From assembly GCA_028279875.1 (NCBI GenBank), contig JANQMU010000126.1, forward strand, positions 1-64,000: a stretch of DNA of 64,000 bases. Direction: 5' to 3'. Source of the stretch: Rhizobiaceae bacterium (GTDB lineage: Bacteria > Pseudomonadota > Alphaproteobacteria > Rhizobiales > Rhizobiaceae). A program made the translations under genes and the position numbers. The first letter of the stretch is position 1; each line of letters starts with the position of its first letter. This document shows positions 24,483-32,821 of the stretch, in pieces. The notes beneath the pieces were generated by a model. It searched no databases. It had not been told where the DNA came from and worked only from the letters and a program-made list of their open reading frames with translations.

Positions 24483-25643
24483 TCAACCATTTAGAAATCG
24501 ATCTAAGTCGGCGTCAATTTCCTTGGCATCTTCAAGGCCAACGCTAAGGCGGTTGATCTGTTTTCCATCGTAGCGGCCGCCGCAGCGTCCATCGGTAACG
24601 GGTGAAGGTGCGATCAGGCTGTGTGTGCCTCCCCAGGACGCCCCGATCTCTATCAACTGCAGCCTGGCGAAACGAGTGCGGTAGGAGTCGTCGTCCTCCG
24701 GTTGCATGACAAAGCTGAATACGCCGCTTGTTCCGGAATATTGCTGTTTCCAGAGCGCATGCCCGGATCCACTTGGCAAAGCCGGCATCAGGACGTCGGT
24801 GACGCTTTCGTGTTGAAGAAGTTTTTCGGCCAACGACAAGGCCGTGCGTCCGACATGCGCTAGTCGGACATGCGCGGTTTCCAGACCTCGCAACGCAAGA
24901 AAACAGTCATCGGGCGAGACTCCCACACCGAGTGCGCGGATTGTTGCATGAATTCTGCCGGCCAGATCGTTGGTCCGGACCGTGGTTGAGCCGAGCAAGA
25001 GGTCAGAGTGACCAGCGAGATATTTGGTGACGGCCTCCACGACAATGTCGGCACCGAGATCCAGTGGTCGGCAATAGAGCGGAGTTGCCCAGGAATTGTC
25101 GCAACCCACAAGAATCCCTTGATCCTTCGCCTGCTTGGATAATGCGGCGATGTCCTGCATTTCCATCGTGATCGAACCGGGGGATTCAATCCAGAGCAGA
25201 CGCAATTTCGGCCCGAAGGCACCAAGATCGACAGGTTTGGCCGGGTCGTAGTAGTGGGCCTCAACGTTCAGCTTGGCGAGCGTGTCCGCCGCAAAGCGGC
25301 GCACCGGCGCATAGACAGTCTCCGGTAGCAAAACTCGATCACCGGCGGACAGGACTGCAAGGCATGAGACCGTGATGGCCATCAGCCCGGACGGTGTCAG
25401 AAATGTATCGCAGCCGTTTTCGAGTGCCGTCAGCTTGTCGGCCAGCGTGCGGCTGGTGGGTGTGCCGGCGAGCCCGTAGTTGTAGGCGCGTCGCCCTTTT
25501 GAACCGCGTGAGACGAAGCTGTCTACATCGGGATAGGTGATGGTGGAGGCGCGATAGGTGGGTACCGACAGGCTGTTGAACCCTTCGGTGGTCGGTTGCG
25601 ATGTGTGCACGAAATCGGTAGCGGTTGGCCGGTTGGTCGTCAT
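24483..25643 (-). CDS. metC: Trans-sulfuration PLP enzyme, cystathionine beta-lyase type
   Basis: A 386-residue PLP-dependent C-S lyase of the Cys/Met metabolism family. The Schiff-base lysine is in EAVTKYLAGHSDLLLG near residue 205, and the PLP-binding NYGLAGTPTSRTLADKLTALE (about residue 55) and WIESPGS...VGCDNSWATPLYCRPL motifs follow. Cystathionine beta-lyase cleaves cystathionine to homocysteine, pyruvate and ammonia, and paralogues act on other sulfur amino acids. Here it is the last gene of a transport/catabolism operon and overlaps the TRAP permease stop/start by 4 bases. A role in degrading an imported sulfur compound fits better than routine methionine synthesis; this is inference. 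Confidence 0.85.
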   Translation of the reverse strand: MTTNRPTATDFVHTSQPTTEGFNSLSVPTYRASTITYPDVDSFVSRGSKGRRAYNYGLAGTPTSRTLADKLTALENGCDTFLTPSGLMAITVSCLAVLSAGDRVLLPETVYAPVRRFAADTLAKLNVEAHYYDPAKPVDLGAFGPKLRLLWIESPGSITMEMQDIAALSKQAKDQGILVGCDNSWATPLYCRPLDLGADIVVEAVTKYLAGHSDLLLGSTTVRTNDLAGRIHATIRALGVGVSPDDCFLALRGLETAHVRLAHVGRTALSLAEKLLQHESVTDVLMPALPSGSGHALWKQQYSGTSGVFSFVMQPEDDDSYRTRFARLQLIEIGASWGGTHSLIAPSPVTDGRCGGRYDGKQINRLSVGLEDAKEIDADLDRFLNG

Positions 25644-27628
25644 GGCAGCGCCTGCCCCGCGAGACGTTGGCTCAACAGCGCGTTGATGGCGAGTGCGGCT
25701 GCGACCAGCGTGAACCCTGACATGATCAACGTACCATGGCTGAAGCCGGTCAATTCACCGCCGGGCAAGGCGAGTATCACGCCGCCGAGCATAAGCGTGA
25801 CCCGAAGTGGAACGGCGAACGCAAGATTGTCGACGATCCGGCCAATGCCGGGCACATAGCCCTGCAATGCACCGGCAATGGCAACGATGCCGATCACGGC
25901 CGTGCCCGTAACCAACACGACTTCCAGCGCATCGCCGCGGCCGATCAGGGCCGGGTTCAAGACGAAGAAGAACGGCAAGAAATAGATGATGGACCCCAGC
26001 CGCATCGCCTCCAGACCTGTGCGCATAGGATTGGATCCGGCGATCGAGGCGGCGGCGAAAGCGCCCAATGACACCGGCGGCGTGATGAAGGAGACCATAC
26101 CCCAGTAGAGCATGAACAGGTGCACGGCGACCTTGTCGAGGCCCGAGGCGGTCAGCGCCGGCGCCAAGGTGACGGCCAGGAAGAGGTACGCGGCCGTGAC
26201 CGTCATGCCCATGCCAAGGACGAAGCTCGTCATGGCGCCCATGGCCAGCAGAATGAGGACATTGTCGCCGGCGAGCGCGACCAGTTCATAAGCAATCGAG
26301 CCAACCTTGCCGGACAGGGTCAGCGCGCCGATGATCAGCCCAACGCCGGCAAGCAGAGCGGCGAGATCGCCCAGCATTTTGCCGATAGCAAAGACAAACG
26401 CCACGAGTTTCGTGCGATCCCAGCGGTGTTTGGCGGACATCTGGTTGATTGCGAGCAAAAGAGCCGTCGCATAGAACGGCGCCTGAGCTTCGCGCTGCAA
26501 GTACAACAGCATGAAAACCAGTAGCGCCAGGACGAAGACGAAATACCATCCGGTACGGATTACCTCGCGCAAGCTGGGTAGTTCCTCGCGTGGCAGCCCT
26601 TTGATCCCGTTGCGGGCGGCGTATGCGTCGATTTGCAGGTACAGTCCTGCATAATAGAGAATGGACGGGATCGCAGCGGCCAGGACGATCTCCGAGTAGG
26701 GCACCTCGATAAAGGTTGCCATAATGAAGGCCGTCGCGCCCATGACCGGTGGCATCAGCACGCCACCGGTGGACGCACACGCTTCGACGCCGCCAGCGTA
26801 GCGACCCGTAAAGCCCACCCTCTTCATTGCCGGAATGGACATTACGCCGGTGGTCAGGACGTTGGTGATGACGGACCCGCTCATCGAACCCATCAGGCCC
26901 GAGGAGAAGATTGCGACCTTGGCCGGTCCACCACGGCGCGTGCCGAGCAGTGCGAAGGCAAGGTTTAGAAAGAACGCACCGCCACCGGTATACTGCAGCG
27001 CCACGCCGAAGATCAGAAAACCGATCACCAGCGTGGCGAACGCAGCCATCGGCACACCCAAAATGCTCTCGCTGCCGAAGATATGGAACCCGGCCGTGAT
27101 GCTCAGATCGGTCGATTGCGCGCGTAATATGCCGGGCATGGCTTCGGAAAAGACCGGGTAGAGCGAGAAAACCAAACAGATGGCGAAGATTGTGAAGCCG
27201 GACGAACGGCGCAGTGCCTCGAGGATCAGCGCCCAAAACAGGTAAGACAGGACCCGCGCATACTCTGGCGCGGCGAACTCCCAGCCTTCGACCAGCATGG
27301 TCCCGGCCTTGAAAACGAAAGTCGCGGGAATGGCGAATGCCGCGCCCGCCAGCAGCCAGTCATAGATCGGAACCCCACCCTGGCGTGGCTGGCCGGTGAT
27401 CGAATGGCTGACAAAAACCACGGGCAGAAGTAGCGCGATCAAGCCGTAGAGATATTGTGTCTCCAGCGGCACGAACAATCCCAGCGCATTGCCCAGATTG
27501 AACATAATCCAGACGGCGATGAACGTGCTCAGCACCGCCGAGGCACTGACCAGGGCGGTTAGCAACGGTGATGACGGTGCGGGATCGGATCGACGATCAA
27601 CATCCGATTGGGTGGTGGATTGCGACAC
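25640..27628 (-). CDS. TRAP transporter permease, fused 4TM/12TM (TAXI-associated)
   Basis: A 662-residue integral membrane protein combining the small (DctQ-like) and large (DctM-like) TRAP subunits, the usual form in TAXI-TRAP systems. About 16-18 hydrophobic segments are visible from residue 25 on. The large-subunit signature appears as GLMGSMSGSVITNVLTTGVMSIPAMKRVGF (core: SGSVITNVLTTGVMSIP) and later FVLGMGMTVTAAYLFLAVTLAPALT and VSFITPPVSLGAFAAASIAG. It works with a periplasmic TAXI solute-binding protein (next gene upstream, 55-base gap) using a sodium gradient. The substrate is not readable; the operon context suggests an amino-acid-like or peptide-like compound. Confidence 0.93.
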   Translation of the reverse strand: MSQSTTQSDVDRRSDPAPSSPLLTALVSASAVLSTFIAVWIMFNLGNALGLFVPLETQYLYGLIALLLPVVFVSHSITGQPRQGGVPIYDWLLAGAAFAIPATFVFKAGTMLVEGWEFAAPEYARVLSYLFWALILEALRRSSGFTIFAICLVFSLYPVFSEAMPGILRAQSTDLSITAGFHIFGSESILGVPMAAFATLVIGFLIFGVALQYTGGGAFFLNLAFALLGTRRGGPAKVAIFSSGLMGSMSGSVITNVLTTGVMSIPAMKRVGFTGRYAGGVEACASTGGVLMPPVMGATAFIMATFIEVPYSEIVLAAAIPSILYYAGLYLQIDAYAARNGIKGLPREELPSLREVIRTGWYFVFVLALLVFMLLYLQREAQAPFYATALLLAINQMSAKHRWDRTKLVAFVFAIGKMLGDLAALLAGVGLIIGALTLSGKVGSIAYELVALAGDNVLILLAMGAMTSFVLGMGMTVTAAYLFLAVTLAPALTASGLDKVAVHLFMLYWGMVSFITPPVSLGAFAAASIAGSNPMRTGLEAMRLGSIIYFLPFFFVLNPALIGRGDALEVVLVTGTAVIGIVAIAGALQGYVPGIGRIVDNLAFAVPLRVTLMLGGVILALPGGELTGFSHGTLIMSGFTLVAAALAINALLSQRLAGQALP

Positions 27629-27683
27629 TGGCGATGCTCTGAAAAGGAATTGAAACGGGAGCCGGAGCCCCCGTTTGCATGGA

Positions 27684-28823
27684 TCAGTTGAAAATGACCG
27701 GAAGGCCGGCTTCGTTCAGCGCCGCGGCGCGCACCTCCATCCATTCGGCCGCAAATGCCTCACCATCCAAATCGGACCCCTGCATTTGTTCCCAGGCGGT
27801 TGCCAGAACGTCCTGGCGTTTGAGCAGGCTGTCATTGTGTGCCTGATTCGCATCGGTCCAGAGCCCCGCTTCCTTGTAGTAGGTGATGGCGGCCGGGTGG
27901 ACCGGGAAGATGTAGCTCAGGATCTGCCGATCTGCCGCATAGCCGTTCATGCTCGGGCCGGCGTCTTTGATAGCGTCATAGTTCTCCATGATCGCCTTGG
28001 TCAGGCCGTAGGCCGTGTCGTTCGGGATATTGGGCGTAGCGACAAATAGCGGATAGGGATAGTTCATGCCCTCATAGGGGCCGTCGACGCCCGAATCCTC
28101 AACATAGCTTTCGACGATGGTGGGCGCGAACCAGGGTGCAATCTCCTGAGCCCTTGCCCAACCCTCGGCGTCACCGTGCGACAGTTCCGGAAACATCAGC
28201 CCACGCGGAGAGGCCGCAATCCGGCTGAGCGAGCCGGTCAAGGTCGACGCCCATGATGCGTCGGACTGCCCGTTGAGGACTGCTTCGATAGATTGTCGCC
28301 AGCCAGGTACTTCGACCCGCTCGACATCATCCCAAGTCAGGCCACCGAAGGCCAAGAGCGCGGTCATGTTCGTGTTGTTGGCGGGTGATCCCTTGATCCA
28401 TGTCACGCGCTTGCCGCGCAGGTCGGCGATGGTTTTTACACCTGCATCAGCGGCGATGGCAGCCGTCTGACCGTTGGTTCCGACATTGTTGAACAGCGTG
28501 AAGAGCCGTTGTGGACCCCAGTCGGGATCGGCGAACATCAGCACGCCTTCCTGGGCGAAATAGGAGGCAATGCCGCAGGCGCAGATGTCGGACTGACCGT
28601 TCTTGAGCGGAATCATTCGTGCCACATCGTTCTCTCCGGGAATGATTCGCAGGCTGGTGTCATATTTCGAATCCAGCATCTGACCAATGCCGACAGACTG
28701 GGCGTAACCGGACGATGTCGTTCCGAATGCAGTCCAGGACAGATCGCCTGGTAGGTTCACCTCTTCAGCGGCAGCGGTTGAAGCCATCGCAATCATCGCC
28801 ATTAACAGTAGAATCCGTTTCAT
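27684..28823 (-). CDS. TAXI family TRAP transporter solute-binding protein
   Basis: A periplasmic binding protein of about 379 residues. I choose the ATG at 28823, spaced by a GGGAGAAGAAA ribosome-binding site, over the ATG at 28838. The signal peptide MKRILLLMAMIAMASTAAA ends before EEVNLPG. The TAXI fold is shown by TAFGTTSSGYAQSVGIGQML near the N-terminus, GQSDICACGIASYFA, and NVGTNGQTAAIAADAGVKTIADLRGKRV. It delivers substrate to the fused permease encoded immediately downstream. Upstream genes (D-glutamate cyclase-like and M24 peptidase) are probably in the same transcript. Confidence 0.92.
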   Translation of the reverse strand: MKRILLLMAMIAMASTAAAEEVNLPGDLSWTAFGTTSSGYAQSVGIGQMLDSKYDTSLRIIPGENDVARMIPLKNGQSDICACGIASYFAQEGVLMFADPDWGPQRLFTLFNNVGTNGQTAAIAADAGVKTIADLRGKRVTWIKGSPANNTNMTALLAFGGLTWDDVERVEVPGWRQSIEAVLNGQSDASWASTLTGSLSRIAASPRGLMFPELSHGDAEGWARAQEIAPWFAPTIVESYVEDSGVDGPYEGMNYPYPLFVATPNIPNDTAYGLTKAIMENYDAIKDAGPSMNGYAADRQILSYIFPVHPAAITYYKEAGLWTDANQAHNDSLLKRQDVLATAWEQMQGSDLDGEAFAAEWMEVRAAALNEAGLPVIFN

Positions 28824-28847
28824 TTTCTTCTCCCTCATTACTGGTGG

Positions 28848-29672
28848 TTAAGCAGACTGGTGTTCTTCGATGACGAGATCACTGACGAACATGTGACCGG
28901 GCGCGTGCGTGATCATCTCCGATATGCCGCTTGCCAGCGCCACGGCCTGCGGTGTCACCCCGCACGCCCAGTAGACCGGCACCTCGCCGGCGCGCAGCGG
29001 GTTGAAAGCGCCCCAATCAACCCGGCTAAGATCATCGATGCCAATTGCCGGCGGCGCACCGATATGAACAGGCGAGCCATGGGCGATCGGAAAGCGTGAC
29101 GACAGTTCGCTCACGCGCACCACATCGCGCTCCGGGATCGGCCGCATGGTCACGACGAGATTGCCGTGAAACCGGCCCGCCGGCGTACAAGCAATGTTCG
29201 ATTGGTAGACCGAGATGCGACCGTCAGGTGCCTCCAGATGGCGTTGTGGAATGCCGTGGCGTTCCAGCATCGCGTCGAAGGAGTTGCTGCAACCCAACAA
29301 GAAGGCGACGTGGTCGCTGCGCCAAATCCCGCCGATCGAATGACATTCGTCGGTCAGTTCGCCGTTGCGGTAGACGCGGTATCCGGGCAGGTCCGTCCGC
29401 ACATCGGAGCCCGGTGCCACCGTGGTGAATTCCGTTTCGCCGGGTTCAAGCACCTCAACGACCGGACACGGCTTGGGATTGCGCAGGCAGAACAGAAGAA
29501 ACTCGAAAGCGTGGTCTTCGGGCACGATTGCCAGATTGGCCTGCACGTGGCCGCGTGCCAGTCCGTGCGTGACATAACTCAGCTCGCCGCGTCGTGCAGC
29601 CTCCCTCACGTCACGCGGATGGGCGTGGATCAGCTTGGACCGGTCGAAGGTGCGGGGCTGCGGCGTGCTCAT
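28848..29672 (-). CDS. D-glutamate cyclase-like protein (DUF1445, putative hydro-lyase)
   Basis: A 274-residue protein of the DUF1445 / UPF0317 family. The mammalian relative converts D-glutamate to 5-oxo-D-proline; bacterial members are called putative hydro-lyases. The start is the ATG at 29672, which overlaps the stop of the upstream M24 gene as ATGA; the open frame upstream is not used. Family motifs are GLARGHVQANLAIVPED (about residue 40), NPKPCPVVEVLEPGE, IGGIWRSDHVAFLLGCSNSFD (about residue 115), and GSPVHIGAPPAIGIDDL. TRAP or other transporters often lie beside this family. Its product may be an intermediate of the pathway that the TRAP system feeds. Confidence 0.85.
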   Translation of the reverse strand: MSTPQPRTFDRSKLIHAHPRDVREAARRGELSYVTHGLARGHVQANLAIVPEDHAFEFLLFCLRNPKPCPVVEVLEPGETEFTTVAPGSDVRTDLPGYRVYRNGELTDECHSIGGIWRSDHVAFLLGCSNSFDAMLERHGIPQRHLEAPDGRISVYQSNIACTPAGRFHGNLVVTMRPIPERDVVRVSELSSRFPIAHGSPVHIGAPPAIGIDDLSRVDWGAFNPLRAGEVPVYWACGVTPQAVALASGISEMITHAPGHMFVSDLVIEEHQSA

Positions 29673-30856
29673 GACAACACCTGCAGGGTACCGTCGGTGG
29701 TCATCAGCGTTTCGATGCCGTCGGCACGGACGACAACCATGTCTTCGACCTGAAGGCCGCACCAGCCAAGTTCGTAGTAGGGTGTTTCAACACACAGAAC
29801 CATGCCCTCTTCGATGATGTCGGTGCTTCCGGCCGAAAGGGCTGGAAGGTCATAACCGTCAATCCCGATGCCATGACCGACATGGCTCCGCTCGTAGTCG
29901 GCAATGCCGGTGTCGCGCACGGCCTTAACCGTTGTATCGAATACGTCCTTGGCGCAGACGCCCGGTCGGATCATCGCAAGCGCTTCGGCAACGCCTGTGT
30001 GCAAAGCATTGTGGTAGGTTTGCGTGCGCCCGCACGGTTCGCCGAGTAACGCGTTGCGCGCAATGTCTGCGCGATAATGCCGGTAGCGGCCGCCGACATC
30101 GAACCGGATCACCTCGTTGCGAGAAAGCGCTCGGTCGCTTGGCTGAACGTTAGGCATGGCGGCGCGCGAACCAAAGCCGATGCAGCCCAGTACCGGCGTG
30201 GCGTCGTCCTGCACGGTCTGTGTGTGAAACGCGCGTGCGAGGTCTTTTTCGGTCGCGCCCTCGTGCGCGACCGCAAGCGCAGCCGCGATGGATCGTTCGG
30301 TTATCCGGGCGACCGCACGCAGCCGAGCGATTTCTTCCTCGGTCTTGATCGCGCGAATTTGACGGAACAAATCAGACGCATCATGGAAGGATGCGCCCGG
30401 GAAGGCTTCGGTGAGCGCTTCCCGGGCGCCAGGGAGGATACCAAGTTCGTCCAGCCCGATCCTGGCCGTCTCAAGACCGAGATCGGTAACGGAGCGTTTC
30501 AGCGCATCGATGGCGGATGCGTCGGCCGGCAGGTCATAGAGGCGCGCCTGATCCATATCCAGATCTCTGGTCAACGCACCGTTACGGTTGGCTTTAAAGA
30601 AGCCGAAACGCTGAACATTGTTGATCCACACGTCCTGGTCGGCCAGAAGATCGATCAGTGACGTCGAAGCGATGATCCGCGATGTCGACAGGTCACTGAC
30701 CGGCAGCACCACATAGGTTTGCGGCCCTCGCCGGATCCACTGTGACAGCGCCCAGTAACCGCTCGAATAGGTAACGTTTTCTGGCGTCGTTGCCAGTAGC
30801 GCGTCCAGCCCCGCTCCGGCGGCAATGTCCTTGAGGCGTTCGGCGTTAAGCAACAT
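29669..30856 (-). CDS. M24 family metallopeptidase (Xaa-Pro peptidase/creatinase fold)
   Basis: A 395-residue cytoplasmic enzyme of the pita-bread fold. The start ATG at 30856 (MLLNAERLKDIA) overlaps the 3' end of the iclR gene by 11 bases; the longer frame upstream has no family character. An N-terminal creatinase-like domain (about 1-150) precedes the M24 domain, which keeps all five metal ligands: FDVGGRYRHYRADIARN (two Asp), SHVGHGIGID (His), CVETPYYE (Glu) and LQVEDMVVV (Glu). Members cleave Xaa-Pro peptides, or act as creatinase or ectoine hydrolase. The operon with a TRAP importer suggests that it hydrolyses the imported amide or peptide. Confidence 0.88.
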   Translation of the reverse strand: MLLNAERLKDIAAGAGLDALLATTPENVTYSSGYWALSQWIRRGPQTYVVLPVSDLSTSRIIASTSLIDLLADQDVWINNVQRFGFFKANRNGALTRDLDMDQARLYDLPADASAIDALKRSVTDLGLETARIGLDELGILPGAREALTEAFPGASFHDASDLFRQIRAIKTEEEIARLRAVARITERSIAAALAVAHEGATEKDLARAFHTQTVQDDATPVLGCIGFGSRAAMPNVQPSDRALSRNEVIRFDVGGRYRHYRADIARNALLGEPCGRTQTYHNALHTGVAEALAMIRPGVCAKDVFDTTVKAVRDTGIADYERSHVGHGIGIDGYDLPALSAGSTDIIEEGMVLCVETPYYELGWCGLQVEDMVVVRADGIETLMTTDGTLQVLS

Positions 30857-31652
30857 CGACGTCTTCCATGACCGGCGTGATCCGGTCGAGCATCTCTCCG
30901 GGACAGCCGAGCCCGGTGGAAATGCGCGCCGCCGCATCGGTCACCAGTCGAACAATGTCAGCGAGCTGCACAGTGGGCTGCAGGCTGGGTGCAAAAGCGA
31001 TGCTGATGGCGGCGATCACACTGCCTTCCGAGTCGCGTATGCGCGCGGCGACGGATGTTACGCCATCCAGATTCTCGCCGAACGCCAGTGCGTAACCCTG
31101 CTGGTCGGCGCGCGACAGAACGGCGTAAAGCGCATCGCGATCCGTGATCGTCTTCGCCGTCAGCGGGGACAGAGGCTCTTCACCGAGGAGCGCATCGATC
31201 TCGTCGATCGACCGTCCCGAAAGCAGAGCTTTGCCCATGGCGGTAGCGTGAAAGGCTGCCTTCGATCCAGGCTTGCTCTTGATTGCGATCGGACCGGCGC
31301 TCTGCTCGGCCAGGACATAGGTCAGTTCACTGCCGGCGATGACGCTCAGGAAAGCGTTGAGATGATGTTCGCTGGCCAGTGAGCGTAGCTCCGGCATCGC
31401 TGTGCCGACCAGCCGCTCGTCGCTCAACATGGCCCGACCAAGCGCCACGGCCCGGTAACCAATGATGTATTTTTGAGTTCGTGGGTCCTTGCGCGCGAAA
31501 TTGGCGTCGGCCAGCGAATGCATCAGCCGCTGCACGATCGTCGGGCTAATCTCCATCGTGCGAGCGATGTCGCGTATTCCGAGCGGTTCGTTGGCTTCAT
31601 CCAGGAGTTCGAGAATGGCGAGACCCCGCATCAGGGACTGGTTCGACGACAT
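30846..31652 (-). CDS. IclR family transcriptional regulator
   Basis: A 268-residue regulator from the ATG at 31652; a TTG nine bases earlier is a weaker choice. A winged helix-turn-helix (about 5-65: LMRGLAILELLDEANEPLGIRDIARTMEISPTIVQRLMH, core ISPTIVQRLM) is followed by the IclR effector-binding domain (about 80-250) with SKPGSKAAFHATAMGKALLSG, the family's ligand-site segment. It is the first gene of the operon that it presumably controls, and a near-perfect palindrome at 31675-31699, 22 bases upstream, is its likely own operator. Confidence 0.92.
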   Translation of the reverse strand: MSSNQSLMRGLAILELLDEANEPLGIRDIARTMEISPTIVQRLMHSLADANFARKDPRTQKYIIGYRAVALGRAMLSDERLVGTAMPELRSLASEHHLNAFLSVIAGSELTYVLAEQSAGPIAIKSKPGSKAAFHATAMGKALLSGRSIDEIDALLGEEPLSPLTAKTITDRDALYAVLSRADQQGYALAFGENLDGVTSVAARIRDSEGSVIAAISIAFAPSLQPTVQLADIVRLVTDAAARISTGLGCPGEMLDRITPVMEDVDVA

Positions 31653-31674
31653 CGCTTCCAACCTACTTGTTTCT

Positions 31675-31699
31675 ATTATCGTAACAGTGTTTCGATAAT
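31675..31699. promoter_or_regulatory. Probable IclR operator
   Basis: TTATCGTAACA-G-TGTTTCGATAA (31676-31698) is a 23-bp palindrome with one mismatch, extended to 25 bp by outer A/T. Both half-sites keep TTATCG and AACA. Its place just before the iclR-led operon and its AT-rich dyad are typical for IclR proteins. Confidence 0.65.
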
Positions 31700-31785
31700 G
31701 ATTCCGTATAGTTTGGTGGTTGTCAAGCTCCGTACATGCGAGGCTCTGATCTTGCCCTGGAATGTTCGATGAAAGACGGACGTAG

Positions 31786-32042
31786 ATGCTCGCCGAACTC
31801 CCGGCACAGCACGCTCATGCCCTCTCCATGCAGAAGGCGGGCGACATGTCCGGCTACCAGGCCACGCGGTCGGTCATGGGCGACATGGTCAGGAGCCTCG
31901 AACGTGATCCGTAGATGGAATCCCTGCTCGCGAACCGCAAGGCCGCATTCGGCATAGACATGGACGCTGGCGGCCAACTCGGCACGGCCCTTGCTTTCTC
32001 TCACGATCTCGACCTGGGAAGAGGACGGGGATCGGGTTCTAA
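31786..32042 (+). pseudogene. traA remnant (Ti-type conjugative relaxase, C-terminus)
   Basis: The frame MLAELPAQHAHALSMQKAGD and its continuation match the C-terminal end of rhizobial TraA relaxases (GYQATRSVMGDMVRSLERDP, then ESLLANRKAAFGIDMDAGG and ending DLDLGRGRG). An in-frame TAG at 31912 interrupts it after ERDP, the normal stop is lost, and the 5' ~90% of the gene is missing. It is a remnant of a conjugative plasmid or integrative element. Confidence 0.75.
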
Positions 32043-32049
32043 GAGCCGT

Positions 32050-32228
32050 CCGATGTGCCGCTGTTTCCATCCGGCGCTGCGACGATCCACCATCTACCGC
32101 AAGATCGCCGAAGGCACGTTCCCGCGCGGATCACGATCAGCATCAACGGTGCCGGTTGGCGGGAGTCCGATATCGTCCGGTGGGTCGCCGATCCAGTCAG
32201 GTGGCGGCCGGAGGAAAGAGGTCGGTGA
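32050..32228 (+). pseudogene. AlpA family excisionase-type regulator, frameshifted
   Basis: LRRSTIYRKIAEGTFPR in one frame continues as ITISINGAGWRESDIVRWVADPVRW in another; together these give the complete AlpA/MerR-like helix-turn-helix seen in rhizobial integrative elements. Loss of one base near 32133 (in CCGCGCGGATC) separates the two halves. The last codons overlap the next small gene by GTGA, an intact trace of former translational coupling. Confidence 0.7.
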
Positions 32229-32464
32229 TCACCGATGACGGCAGATGCTCGGGCAGAGGGCAGCCTGCCAATGACAACCGCCCGCCCGATGTGCAGGAGA
32301 CCGTGGATAATGCGAACGCGTCCGACCGGGTGGACAAGGTGGTGCTGACCGTCGTCCGGCTGATTGGCAGATCGTTGGCGTGGGAGGACCACGAGAAAGC
32401 GATGTGCGCCGCGAATGACAATGCGCCGGAAGCCGGCGACGAGCACGATGGCGAAGACGCATGA
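32225..32464 (+). CDS. Small conserved mobile-element protein (ANDN-type), function unknown
   Basis: A 79-residue hydrophilic protein from a GTG at 32225 that overlaps the AlpA remnant stop. It contains two ANDN motifs (QPANDNRPPDVQETVDN near the N-terminus and CAANDNAPEAGDE near the end) around a short helix VDKVVLTVVRLIGRSLAWED. As I recall, small proteins with repeated ANDN motifs commonly follow alpA in rhizobial plasmids and genomic islands. It looks intact but its partners are broken, so it may no longer be expressed. Confidence 0.5.
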   Translation: MITDDGRCSGRGQPANDNRPPDVQETVDNANASDRVDKVVLTVVRLIGRSLAWEDHEKAMCAANDNAPEAGDEHDGEDA

Positions 32465-32530
32465 TACGGCAAACGAGTTGTCTTGACAATGTCTGGCAAC
32501 CCCGGCAAGATGCGTTCAGGAGGCAGAAAC

Positions 32531-32821
32531 ATGGCCACACGCATCAATCGCACTGAAAAACTCGATCTCCGTCTGACGGTGGAAGCCAAGCATACCTTGG
32601 CAGCCGCTGCGCGGGCTCAACGCCGTTCGTTGAGCGAGTTCGTGCTTGAAAGTGCGCTCGGCCGGGCAGAAGAAGCCCTTGCCGACCGTCGCGTTTTCCA
32701 GCTTCCGCCCGAAAGGTGGGAGGCCTTTATCACTGCCCTGGACGCCCCGCCGCGCGATTTGCCACGTCTTCGCAAACTTCTGAACGAGCCGAGCGTCTTT
32801 TCGCATGATAAGCGCTCGTGA
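32531..32821 (+). CDS. DUF1778 antitoxin (TacA-like)
   Basis: A 96-residue antitoxin. The ATG at 32531 has a strong AGGAGG 9 bases upstream. The N-terminal ribbon-helix-helix (MATRINRTEKLDLRLTVEAKHTLAAAARAQRRSLSEFVLESA, core LDLRLTVEAKHTL) binds DNA, and the C-terminal tail (about 55-96: FQLPPERWEAFITALDAPPRDLPRLRKLL) matches the toxin-wrapping segment of TacA. Its stop overlaps the toxin start by 4 bases (GTGA), so the pair is translationally coupled. It presumably autorepresses the pair through sites near 32480-32520. Confidence 0.92.
   Translation: MATRINRTEKLDLRLTVEAKHTLAAAARAQRRSLSEFVLESALGRAEEALADRRVFQLPPERWEAFITALDAPPRDLPRLRKLLNEPSVFSHDKRS

Noticed and set aside
31915..32238. 107-codon frame starting MESLLANRKAAF
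   Set aside because: It is the part of the traA remnant after its internal stop, running on into the frameshifted alpA; not a gene of its own.
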